Assembly: GCA_017615355.1 (NCBI GenBank)
Contig: JAGAAJ010000144.1
Span: forward strand, 1-42,351
DNA: 42,351 bases
Reading direction: 5' to 3'
Source: Prevotella sp.
Lineage (GTDB): Bacteria > Bacteroidota > Bacteroidia > Bacteroidales > Bacteroidaceae
The translations under genes were made by a program, and so were the position numbers. Under the pieces are notes generated by a model, which was given only the letters and a program-made list of their open reading frames with translations, was not told where the DNA came from and ran no database searches. Positions 26,035 through 32,322 of this stretch are shown here, piece after piece (the first letter of the stretch is position 1; each line of letters starts with the position of its first letter).

Positions 26035-26478
26035 TTATTCATTTTCATTGGTTGCGGCCATATCGACGGGCATGACAAAGCCATAGACACTCTGCAGCAT
26101 GTCGATGTCGCTGAAGAACGTCACGAGGCCAGGCAACTCCGTCTTGGCTATTGCGTCGGAAGTATTCTGGACAAGGTTGTCGATTTGCTCCTGATGTGAC
26201 GACAGGTATTCCTGCAGCTCTATCAGGTACTCTCTTGCCTGAGTCGTATCGGTCACCTCCATCATCTTCTCAGGCACATTGGCCAGGATGGCATAAAACT
26301 GTGCACCGTTGCCGGCCTTGAGCAACGAGTCAAGGACTAAGACCATCGACTGCGTGTCGTCAGGAGCCTCACCTTGCGGTGCTGCCTCACCAGGTGTGGG
26401 CGTAGTACCCAGACATGACGAGCAGGCTGTGAGCAGCAGCGTGGAGGCGGCCACGAGTGCCAGAAAAAGTTTCTTCAT
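26035..26478 (-). CDS. Lipoprotein of unknown function, paralogue of the upstream lipoprotein
   Basis: 147 residues with a signal peptide and lipobox LLTAC (lipidated Cys19), then a Pro/Gly/Ala-rich linker and a helical domain. The stretch LDSLLKAGNGAQFYAIL followed by AREYLIELQEYLSSHQEQI aligns with LDENLKAGDGNKFVTML and AKEYLQAAQKFLVDNKDKV of the protein encoded just upstream, so the two arose by duplication and diverged. It lies 7 nt after that gene in one operon. No enzymatic motif is visible and the function is unknown. Confidence 0.8.
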   Translation of the reverse strand: MKKLFLALVAASTLLLTACSSCLGTTPTPGEAAPQGEAPDDTQSMVLVLDSLLKAGNGAQFYAILANVPEKMMEVTDTTQAREYLIELQEYLSSHQEQIDNLVQNTSDAIAKTELPGLVTFFSDIDMLQSVYGFVMPVDMAATNENE

Positions 26479-26485
26479 ATCCTAA

Positions 26486-26866
26486 TTAGAGGCCGGGAAT
26501 GTTCTCAAGCAGTTTGCCAACGTCCTGACTGCTCATATCGCTGACGAGGCTCTGAGCCTTCTTGGCAATCTCGCTGTCAGAAATCTTGCCAATCACCTCA
26601 GCCACCTTGTCCTTGTTGTCCACCAGGAACTTCTGAGCGGCCTGCAGGTACTCCTTAGCCTTGCCGGGATTGTCCTTGAGGAAGCTGATGGCCTTTGTCT
26701 TCACGTCGCCCAGCATCGTCACGAACTTGTTGCCGTCGCCAGCCTTCAGGTTCTCGTCCAACTGACCAACCATTTCCTTCGGGTCATCACTCAGGCTTGA
26801 GTTTCCACAGCTCGACATCAATGTCATGGCAACAATGGCCATAAGTGCAATCATTAACTTTTTCAT
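26486..26866 (-). CDS. Small lipoprotein of unknown function
   Basis: 126 residues: signal peptide, lipobox LMSSC (lipidated Cys20), then a highly charged helical domain (KEMVGQLDENLKAGDGNKF, KAKEYLQAAQKFLVDNKDKV, EVIGKISDSEIAKKAQSLV). It is the first gene of a two-gene operon with its paralogue at 26035, reading from the promoter at 26928-26959. The helices resemble many short periplasmic or outer-membrane-anchored lipoproteins of Bacteroidota with no assigned role. Confidence 0.82.
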   Translation of the reverse strand: MKKLMIALMAIVAMTLMSSCGNSSLSDDPKEMVGQLDENLKAGDGNKFVTMLGDVKTKAISFLKDNPGKAKEYLQAAQKFLVDNKDKVAEVIGKISDSEIAKKAQSLVSDMSSQDVGKLLENIPGL

Positions 26867-26927
26867 ACGCTTGTGTTTTTTGGTTTTTGATGATAAATTA
26901 AATGATAAAAAAGTCTTATTTCGCTGG

Positions 26928-26959
26928 CAAAATTAAGAAATAATGTTGACATCAGCAAA
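26928..26959 (-). promoter_or_regulatory. Promoter of the lipoprotein operon
   Basis: On the minus strand TTTG (26956-26959), 20 nt, then TAATTTTG (26928-26935), about 60 nt before ATG 26866. It is back to back with the promoter of the ROK genes. Confidence 0.7.
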
Positions 26960-26974
26960 AAAAACGAGAAATCT

Positions 26975-27006
26975 TTTGGCAAGAATGAAAAATATTGCTA
27001 CTTTTG
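26975..27006 (+). promoter_or_regulatory. Promoter of the ROK gene pair
   Basis: TTTG (26975-26978), 20 nt, then TACTTTTG (26999-27006). It fixes the ROK start at 27043, because the alternative ATG at 26995 lies inside the promoter. Confidence 0.7.
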
Positions 27007-27042
27007 CCATGCATTAGAAAGACTAACCGAATTAATAAAGCT

Positions 27043-28023
27043 ATGCTTCAACATACATCCAAAAGACGTGTCGTGGGTGTCAACATCGGATTAGATGCGA
27101 CATCCTACGCCATTGTTGACGTAAGGGGCAATGTCATCGCACAAGATGAGTTCCCCACTTTGGAACATCCGTACATCAGCGAATTCGTCACTTTCCTCTC
27201 CGAAAGGCTCGTCGAACTGATGGAACTAAACGGGGGCTACGACACCATCCGCTCCGTGGGTGTGGGTGTATTGAGCGGCAACTACGTCAAAGGCTGCATC
27301 GAGCACTCTCCCTGCCTGCCTTGGAAGGGTGAGGTACCCCTGGCTTCCATGCTGCGCGACCAGCTGGGCATGGCTGTGGCCGTTGGCAACAATGCACACG
27401 TAAGGGCGCTGGGCGAGCAGGTATTCGGCAAGGCTCACGGTATGAGCGACTTCGTCGTCATCACCTTAGGCCCGGGCATGGGCAGCTGCGTCTTCTCCAA
27501 CGGGCGGCCTCATCTGGGACACGAGGGCTTTGCAGGCGAGATTGGTCACATGTGCGTCAATCCCACTGGAAGACAGTGCGGATGTGGCGGACGCGGCTGT
27601 CTGGAGACTTACTGTGCAGAAGAGGGCATCATCCTCACCGCCCAGAAAATGATGAAGAAGAGCGACAAGCCTTCACTGATGCGCAATCACGACCAATTGG
27701 ATCTGCAGCTCATTGCCGATGCCTGCAAGCAGGGTGACGAGCTGGCTCTTGAGACCATGCGCCGCACAGGCGAGATGCTGGGAGTCGGCATCGCCAACTA
27801 TGCATCGGTTGTCAATCCCGAAGCCGTCATCTTCACAGGAAGCGTATCCCGTTCAGGCCCCTGGATTTTCGACACAGCCAAGCAGGTCTTCGAGGACAAC
27901 GTTTTCCACAATATGCGAAATAAAGTAAAATTCCTCATCTCCACACTCACCGACATGGAGCAGAACGTGTTGGGAGCCAGTGTTTTGGCATGGCAGGTGA
28001 AAGAATACTCATTGTTTAAATAA
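27043..28023 (+). CDS. ROK-family protein, probably a non-catalytic kinase homologue
   Basis: 326 residues; start chosen at 27043 because the promoter -7 box covers the longer ATG. The ROK fold is shown by the zinc motif GEIGH...CGCGGRGCLE (H169, C179, C181, C186). Several residues that ROK sugar kinases need are changed: N117 in GNNAH stands where its neighbour and other ROK kinases have Asp (catalytic base), N14 in VGVNIG replaces the phosphate-loop Asp, and SPCLPW replaces the sugar-contacting APN. All three are intact in the next gene. The DNA change at residue 117 is AAT against GAT. It may regulate or dimerise with the neighbour; no helix-turn-helix is visible at the N-terminus, so it is not a NagC/Mlc-type repressor. 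It is 12 nt upstream of its paralogue. Confidence 0.88.
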   Translation: MLQHTSKRRVVGVNIGLDATSYAIVDVRGNVIAQDEFPTLEHPYISEFVTFLSERLVELMELNGGYDTIRSVGVGVLSGNYVKGCIEHSPCLPWKGEVPLASMLRDQLGMAVAVGNNAHVRALGEQVFGKAHGMSDFVVITLGPGMGSCVFSNGRPHLGHEGFAGEIGHMCVNPTGRQCGCGGRGCLETYCAEEGIILTAQKMMKKSDKPSLMRNHDQLDLQLIADACKQGDELALETMRRTGEMLGVGIANYASVVNPEAVIFTGSVSRSGPWIFDTAKQVFEDNVFHNMRNKVKFLISTLTDMEQNVLGASVLAWQVKEYSLFK

Positions 28024-28035
28024 AGTAGGCTGACC

Positions 28036-29016
28036 ATGATAGAGGACATCGTAAAAAATCGGGTCATTGGCGTTGATATCAGCATCGACCGTACCAGCTA
28101 TGCCATCGTCGACGTGCGTGGCAACATCATTGCCCGCGACGGTCTCAACACACAAGACTATGCTACTGCCACCGACTACGTGAGTGCCTTGAGCGAGAAG
28201 ATAGTGATGCTGGCTGAGGAGAATGGCGGCTATGAGTATATTCGTTCGATGGGCATTAGCGCACCAAGTGCCAACTTCCGCACTGGCTGCATCGAGAATG
28301 CTCCCAACCTTCACTGGAAAGGCGTAGTACCCCTGGCAGCCATGCTGCGCGACCGTATGGGTATCGCCGTGGCATTAGGCAACGATGCGCACGTAACGGC
28401 ACTGGGCGAACACACCTACGGTGCAGCGCACGGCATGAACAACTTCATTGTGATGGCATTGGGACATGGCATCGGCAGCTGTATCTTCTCAAATGGCGAA
28501 GTACATTTAGGTGCCGATGGATTTGCGGGTGAGGTTGGCCATACCTGCGCCGTCCTTGGAGGACGCACATGCGGCTGTGGCAAGAAAGGCTGTATGGAGG
28601 CCTACTGCGGCGCCAAGGGCGTCGTGCTCACTGCTCAGGAGATCATGGCTGAGAGCGACAAGCCCTCACTCATGCGCAATGCCGAGCGTTTGACGCCGAA
28701 AATCATCCATGAATTCTGCGAGCAGGGCGACGAGCTGGCGGTGGAGGTATTCCGCCGCACAGGCAAGATGCTGGGTTTTATTCTGGCAGGTTATGCCTCC
28801 ATACTCGACCCTGAGGCTATCATTTTCACAGGCGGCCTCGCACGTGCAGGCAATTATCTGTTGCTCCCTGCCCACGAGGAATTCGAGGCACACGTGTTCC
28901 ACAACACCCGCGGCCATGTGAAGTTCCTCCCTTCAGCCCTCGAAGACCACGAGCGCGACGTCCTGGGCGCCAGTGCCTTGGCTTGGGGCATCAAGGAATA
29001 CTCGCTCTTCAAGTAA
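28036..29016 (+). CDS. ROK-family sugar kinase (glucokinase-like)
   Basis: 326 residues, exactly the length of the preceding paralogue and co-linear with it. It likely phosphorylates a hexose with ATP in the cytosol. VIGVDISIDRTSYAIVD is the phosphate-binding loop (D14, with a two-residue insertion compared with DIGGTK), GISAPSANFRTGCIENAPNL gives the sugar contacts, GNDAH holds the catalytic Asp (D117), and GEVGH...CGCGKKGCME is the zinc site. The sugar cannot be read from the sequence. It is the second gene of the ROK pair, and the 69-nt gap to menI holds a 19-nt tandem repeat and no clear promoter. Confidence 0.88.
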   Translation: MIEDIVKNRVIGVDISIDRTSYAIVDVRGNIIARDGLNTQDYATATDYVSALSEKIVMLAEENGGYEYIRSMGISAPSANFRTGCIENAPNLHWKGVVPLAAMLRDRMGIAVALGNDAHVTALGEHTYGAAHGMNNFIVMALGHGIGSCIFSNGEVHLGADGFAGEVGHTCAVLGGRTCGCGKKGCMEAYCGAKGVVLTAQEIMAESDKPSLMRNAERLTPKIIHEFCEQGDELAVEVFRRTGKMLGFILAGYASILDPEAIIFTGGLARAGNYLLLPAHEEFEAHVFHNTRGHVKFLPSALEDHERDVLGASALAWGIKEYSLFK

Positions 29017-29022
29017 TTCCCA

Positions 29023-29078
29023 GTTCTACTAGTTAAAACTAGTTCTACTAGTCAAAACTAGTTTTACTAGTCATTCTA
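29023..29078 (+). repeat. 19-nt tandem repeat, 3 units, in the menI leader
   Basis: Units start at 29023, 29042 and 29061 (gttctactagttaaaacta, gttctactagtcaaaacta, then an 18-nt variant). Each contains the palindrome actagt. The array ends 7 nt before the menI start. Confidence 0.92.
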
Positions 29079-29085
29079 GCTATCT

Positions 29086-29496
29086 ATGAACGTCGAAGGA
29101 ATCAATCAGATTATCAATGAGAGGCCCAACCTCAGCACCGCCCTCGGGATGGAGTTTATCTCCACGCCCGAGGGTGATACTTGTATGGCTCGCATGAAGG
29201 TGGACGAGCGCAATCGTCAGCCCTTCGGTTTCCTCAGCGGCGGAGCCTCCTTGGCTTTGGCCGAGAATGTAGCGGGAGTAGGTTCGTCGGCGCTCTGTCC
29301 CGGCTGTGCCTGCGTGGGCATTGAGGTGAGCGGCAGTCATGTGAAAGCTGTCTGCGAGGGCGACACCGTTACAGCCTACGCTCATCTGATTAGTCAGGGC
29401 TCCACGCTGCATGTGTGGCAGGTGGATATCCGCAACACTGCCGAGGAGCTGATTTCCAGCGTTCGTGTCACCAACTACATCATCCATCACAAATGA
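29086..29496 (+). CDS. menI: Hotdog thioesterase, probable 1,4-dihydroxy-2-naphthoyl-CoA hydrolase
   Basis: 136 residues, a single PaaI/4HBT-type hotdog domain. NRQPFGFLSGGASLALAE (43-60) is the active-site helix, with E60 as catalytic acid and SGG in place of the HGG of other members; GIEVSGSHVKAV and VWQVDIRN are the conserved strands. YdiI/MenI proteins hydrolyse DHNA-CoA in menaquinone synthesis. That role is inferred from the gene's position: its TGA overlaps the menF ATG by 4 nt, and menD follows. Alone, the sequence would only say acyl-CoA thioesterase. Confidence 0.82.
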   Translation: MNVEGINQIINERPNLSTALGMEFISTPEGDTCMARMKVDERNRQPFGFLSGGASLALAENVAGVGSSALCPGCACVGIEVSGSHVKAVCEGDTVTAYAHLISQGSTLHVWQVDIRNTAEELISSVRVTNYIIHHK

Positions 29497-30602
29497 ACAG
29501 CTTCGCCATCTTTCGTCTGCCGCATGCCGACAGCTGCACGATGATTGAAGGTGATGCCGTGGTTGTGCCTTCCCTTGCCGAGCTAGACGATCAGCAGGGT
29601 TTCCTCATAGCTCCCTTTATGGTCTCTGAGGAGGAGCCAATTGTACTCATTACCAATAACCATTGCACAATAGACAATCACCAATATCCGATAAACAACA
29701 ACCATTTTCCGGTCAACAATAGCCAACAACACTATCACGAAGACTTCTCCATCTTCCACAAGGCACTTACTGACGGACAATTCCGAAAGCTGGTGCTAGC
29801 ACGATGCGCTACCGTCGGCAACGACGGCAAGACCACGCCGATGGAGCTCTTCCAGAGAGCCTGCCAGCTCTATCCCCGCATGTTCGTGGCACTGGTCAGC
29901 ACACCGCAGAGTGGCATGTGGCTCACCGCCTCGCCTGAGATCCTATTGGAAAGTCTCCCACAGGCGGGAGAGGTAAGAGGGGAGCACCTTCCTGAAAGCC
30001 GTTGGCGCACCATTGCTTTGGCAGGCACGATGCGATTACGTTCCGACAAAGCCGACGACGAGGGACAGCACCTGCGCTGGTCGGCGAAGAACATCCAGGA
30101 GCAGCGCTATGTCGCCTCCTATCTTGCCGACGTGCTGCGCCGATTCTCCGATGACGTCTGCGAGGAGGGACCTCGCACCGTTCGTGCTGCCCATCTGGTG
30201 CATCTGCGCAGCGACTTCACCTTCTCCTTAGACAATAAAAGATGTACGCGCGTGGGAAAGCTCCTCGAAGCACTCCATCCCACCCCAGCCGTCTGCGGCC
30301 TGCCAAAGGACGAGGCACAGCGTTTCATCATCAGCCACGAACATTCCCCTCGCCACTACTACAGCGGCTTCATGGGGCCATTTAATATGAACGAAAACAA
30401 AAACGAAAATTTCACACCTCTCTCCTCACACCTCACGCATCTATTTGTCTCCCTCCGCTGTATGCACATCACCGACAGCGCCTACCATCTCTATGCCGGC
30501 GGCGGCCTTTTGTGCGAGAGCAACGAGCAGCAGGAGTGGCAGGAGACCGAAGCAAAGATGGACACCATGCGCCGCCTTTTAGTAACCCAATCATCCCAGT
30601 AG
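29493..30602 (+). CDS. menF: Isochorismate synthase
   Basis: Converts chorismate to isochorismate, the entry to menaquinone synthesis, in the cytosol with Mg. It is read as 369 residues from ATG 29493, which overlaps the menI stop. Family motifs: ARCATV, ALVSTPQSGMWLTASPEILL, TIALAGTMRL, WSAKNIQEQRYV (196-207), HPTPAVCGLP (262-271), SPRHYYSGFMGP (285-296) and YAGGGLLCESNEQQEWQETE (335-353), the last holding metal ligands. Three low-complexity segments interrupt the fold: ~54-80 (Asn/His/Gln-rich), ~156-169 and ~298-317, each coded by a heptamer array. The active-site motifs are untouched, so the enzyme is probably functional. Confidence 0.93.
   Translation: MNSFAIFRLPHADSCTMIEGDAVVVPSLAELDDQQGFLIAPFMVSEEEPIVLITNNHCTIDNHQYPINNNHFPVNNSQQHYHEDFSIFHKALTDGQFRKLVLARCATVGNDGKTTPMELFQRACQLYPRMFVALVSTPQSGMWLTASPEILLESLPQAGEVRGEHLPESRWRTIALAGTMRLRSDKADDEGQHLRWSAKNIQEQRYVASYLADVLRRFSDDVCEEGPRTVRAAHLVHLRSDFTFSLDNKRCTRVGKLLEALHPTPAVCGLPKDEAQRFIISHEHSPRHYYSGFMGPFNMNENKNENFTPLSSHLTHLFVSLRCMHITDSAYHLYAGGGLLCESNEQQEWQETEAKMDTMRRLLVTQSSQ
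29652..29728 (+). repeat. Intragenic 7-nt array in menF, 11 units
   Basis: Eleven units stepping by 7 nt from 29652 (accaata, accattg, cacaata, gacaatc, accaata, tccgata and so on). Position 3 is C in every unit except one, and positions 4-6 are mostly aat or aac. They encode the NNHCTIDNHQYPINNN stretch near residues 55-70 and beyond. Confidence 0.85.
29966..29986 (+). repeat. Short 7-nt array in menF, 3 units
   Basis: gggagag, gtaagag, gggagca from 29966. They are preceded by tctcccacaggcgggaga (29954-29971), a hairpin with 6-bp arms. They encode QAGEVRGEH between the SPEILL strand and the AGTM strand. Confidence 0.7.
30412..30439 (+). repeat. Intragenic 7-nt array in menF, 4 units
   Basis: tcacacc, tctctcc, tcacacc, tcacgca from 30412. 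They encode the FTPLSSHLTHL segment after FMGPFN. The unit is the complement of the gtgagag family found in trpF. Confidence 0.85.
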
Positions 30603-30612
30603 TCACAGTCCT

Positions 30613-32319
30613 ATGTTCTCCAATAAGCCCAGCGTCAATATCCTTACCAGCCTGCTCGTAGCTCACGGCGTGAAGCATGCTGTAGTGTGTCCTGGCAGCA
30701 GGAACGCGCCCATCGTGCACAACCTGAACGAGTGCCCCGACATCAAGTGCTATCCCATCACCGACGAGCGGTCGGCGGGCTTCTTCGCCCTCGGCATCGC
30801 TCAGGCCACCGACGAGCCCGTGGTGGTGTGCGTCACCAGTGGGACGGCGCTACTCAACCTAGCTCCTGCCGTAGCCGAGGCCCACTATCAGCACCAGTCG
30901 CTCATCATCGTCTCTGCCGACCGCCCTGCTGAATGGATTGACCAGCTCGACGGCCAGACACTCCAACAGCCAGGTGCCCTCGCTCCTTGGGTGAAGAAAA
31001 CGGTAACCCTGCCCGATCTCTCACCTCTCTCCCCTCTTTCCTCTCTTCTCTCTCCTCTTCCTTGGCATTGCAACCGTCTGGTGAACGAGGCACTTATCGA
31101 GGCTACTGACGACACCCACCCCTGCGTGCACATCAACGTGCCGCTGAACGAGCCGCTGTTTGACTTCACCATTGAGACGCTGCCTGAGGAGCGTGTCATC
31201 CGACGCTATGCACCAGCCACCGACTACAGCTGTCTGCCGCAGCAGCTCCTCGACGACCTACAGAATGCCAAGCGCCCACTCATCGTCTTCGGACAGCTGA
31301 GCCCTCACCGTTTCCACTATGAAGGCATCGACCATCTCTTCAGCCATATCATCGTGCTACATGAGGCCCTTGCGCCCTTCACCAGCGTCAGTCCTTTCGA
31401 TGATGTGCTCACTCCCTCCTCACTCCTCCCTCCACTCTCCTCTCTCCACTCTCCTCTATCCTCCCTCCTACCTGATTTCATCCTCTATGTAGGCGATGCC
31501 ATCGTGAGCAAACGGCTGAAGCATTTTTTGCGTGAGGCGAAGGATGCTCACACTTGGCGTATCAGCTTGACGGGCGAGGTGGAGGACACCTTCCAGAATC
31601 TGCGTGGCCTCGTGGTAGGCGATGCCGAGGCTATCCTGCAGGCGCTGAGCACAAAGCTGTCGAACATGAAGCCTGCCCACGCCGTCGCCAAGACCAAATA
31701 CCGCAGACGGTGGCTGCAATTGCTGAGCGATGCCCGCCAGCAGCTCGACAATACCCCTCTGACCTTCAGCGAGGAGGGTGCCGTACGTCTGTTGGAAGAA
31801 CAGCTTCTCCACCTTCCACCCTCCACCTTCCACCTTCACTACGCCAACAGCACCGCCATCCGCCTGGCCAACCGCTATGCGAAGGGCCATCCCGTGTGGT
31901 GCAATCGTGGCACCAACGGCATTGAGGGCTCGCTCAGCACGGCAGCAGGGTTTGCAGCAGCCGCCCTCTCACCTCACACCTCTCATCCCTTACCTCTAAT
32001 TTTCTGTGTCATCGGCGACCTCAGCTTCTTCTACGACCAGAATGCGCTGTGGAATACGCTCCTTCCGCGTCTGAACCTGCGCATCCTGCTGCTGAACAAC
32101 GGCCACGGAGCCATCTTCGACCACCTGCAAGGCCTCGGTCAGAGTGCTGCCCATCCTGCCCTCGTGGCCGGAGCTCACCACACCACCGCCAAGGGTATCT
32201 GCCAGCAATGTGGTGTCAGTCGCCAAGTGGCCACCGACATGGAGCAACTGCAAAAAGGAATCCTCTGGCTTGCCAATGCTAAAACCAGAGGACCCCGTCT
32301 TTTGGAGGTGATGTTGTAA
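30613..32319 (+). CDS. menD: SEPHCHC synthase (menaquinone synthesis, ThDP enzyme)
   Basis: Condenses 2-oxoglutarate-derived succinic semialdehyde with isochorismate using thiamine diphosphate. Of 568 residues, the N-terminal Pyr domain has VVCPGSRNAPI and DERSAGFFALG with E52 as the cofactor-activating Glu. The PP domain has VIGDLSFFYDQNALW and LLNNGHGAIFDHL (~467-504), matching the MenD GDLSFLHD...NNNGGGIF pattern. GTNGIEGSLSTAAG is also diagnostic. Four low-complexity Pro/Ser/Leu/His segments (~136-150, 267-287, 399-409, 451-462) are coded by heptamer arrays; none removes a motif. The gene is 10 nt after menF. menB, menC and menE are not in the window, and the next gene is convergent with only 3 nt between stops. 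Confidence 0.95.
   Translation: MFSNKPSVNILTSLLVAHGVKHAVVCPGSRNAPIVHNLNECPDIKCYPITDERSAGFFALGIAQATDEPVVVCVTSGTALLNLAPAVAEAHYQHQSLIIVSADRPAEWIDQLDGQTLQQPGALAPWVKKTVTLPDLSPLSPLSSLLSPLPWHCNRLVNEALIEATDDTHPCVHINVPLNEPLFDFTIETLPEERVIRRYAPATDYSCLPQQLLDDLQNAKRPLIVFGQLSPHRFHYEGIDHLFSHIIVLHEALAPFTSVSPFDDVLTPSSLLPPLSSLHSPLSSLLPDFILYVGDAIVSKRLKHFLREAKDAHTWRISLTGEVEDTFQNLRGLVVGDAEAILQALSTKLSNMKPAHAVAKTKYRRRWLQLLSDARQQLDNTPLTFSEEGAVRLLEEQLLHLPPSTFHLHYANSTAIRLANRYAKGHPVWCNRGTNGIEGSLSTAAGFAAAALSPHTSHPLPLIFCVIGDLSFFYDQNALWNTLLPRLNLRILLLNNGHGAIFDHLQGLGQSAAHPALVAGAHHTTAKGICQQCGVSRQVATDMEQLQKGILWLANAKTRGPRLLEVML
31018..31059 (+). repeat. Intragenic 7-nt array in menD, array 1 (6 units)
   Basis: ctctcac, ctctctc, ccctctt, tcctctc, ttctctc, tcctctt from 31018; encodes the LSPLSPLSSLLSPLP segment (residues ~136-150) just after the Pyr-domain VKKTVTLPD strand. 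Confidence 0.88.
31411..31473 (+). repeat. Intragenic 7-nt array in menD, array 2 (9 units)
   Basis: Nine units stepping by 7 from 31411 (actccct, cctcact, cctccct, ccactct, cctctct, ccactct, cctctat, cctccct, cctacct). The total of 63 nt is exactly 21 codons, so the array could be added or lost without a frameshift. It encodes a Ser/Leu/Pro segment at residues 267-287. Confidence 0.92.
31807..31834 (+). repeat. Intragenic 7-nt array in menD, array 3 (4 units)
   Basis: ctccacc, ttccacc, ctccacc, ttccacc, then ttcac; a clean 14-nt super-period. It encodes LPPSTFHLHY before the ANSTAIRLA helix. Confidence 0.88.
31966..32000 (+). repeat. Intragenic 7-nt array in menD, array 4 (5 units)
   Basis: ctctcac, ctcacac, ctctcat, cccttac, ctctaat from 31966; encodes ALSPHTSHPLPLI directly before the cofactor-binding strand FCVIGDLSF. 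Confidence 0.85.
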
Positions 32320-32322
32320 ATT

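Noticed and set aside
27043-28023. First ROK gene as a NagC/Mlc-type repressor
   Set aside because: It has the length of a kinase and no N-terminal helix-turn-helix.
29023-29078. CRISPR array
   Set aside because: Units are contiguous 19-mers without unique spacers, and no cas gene is present; the same holds for the heptamer arrays.
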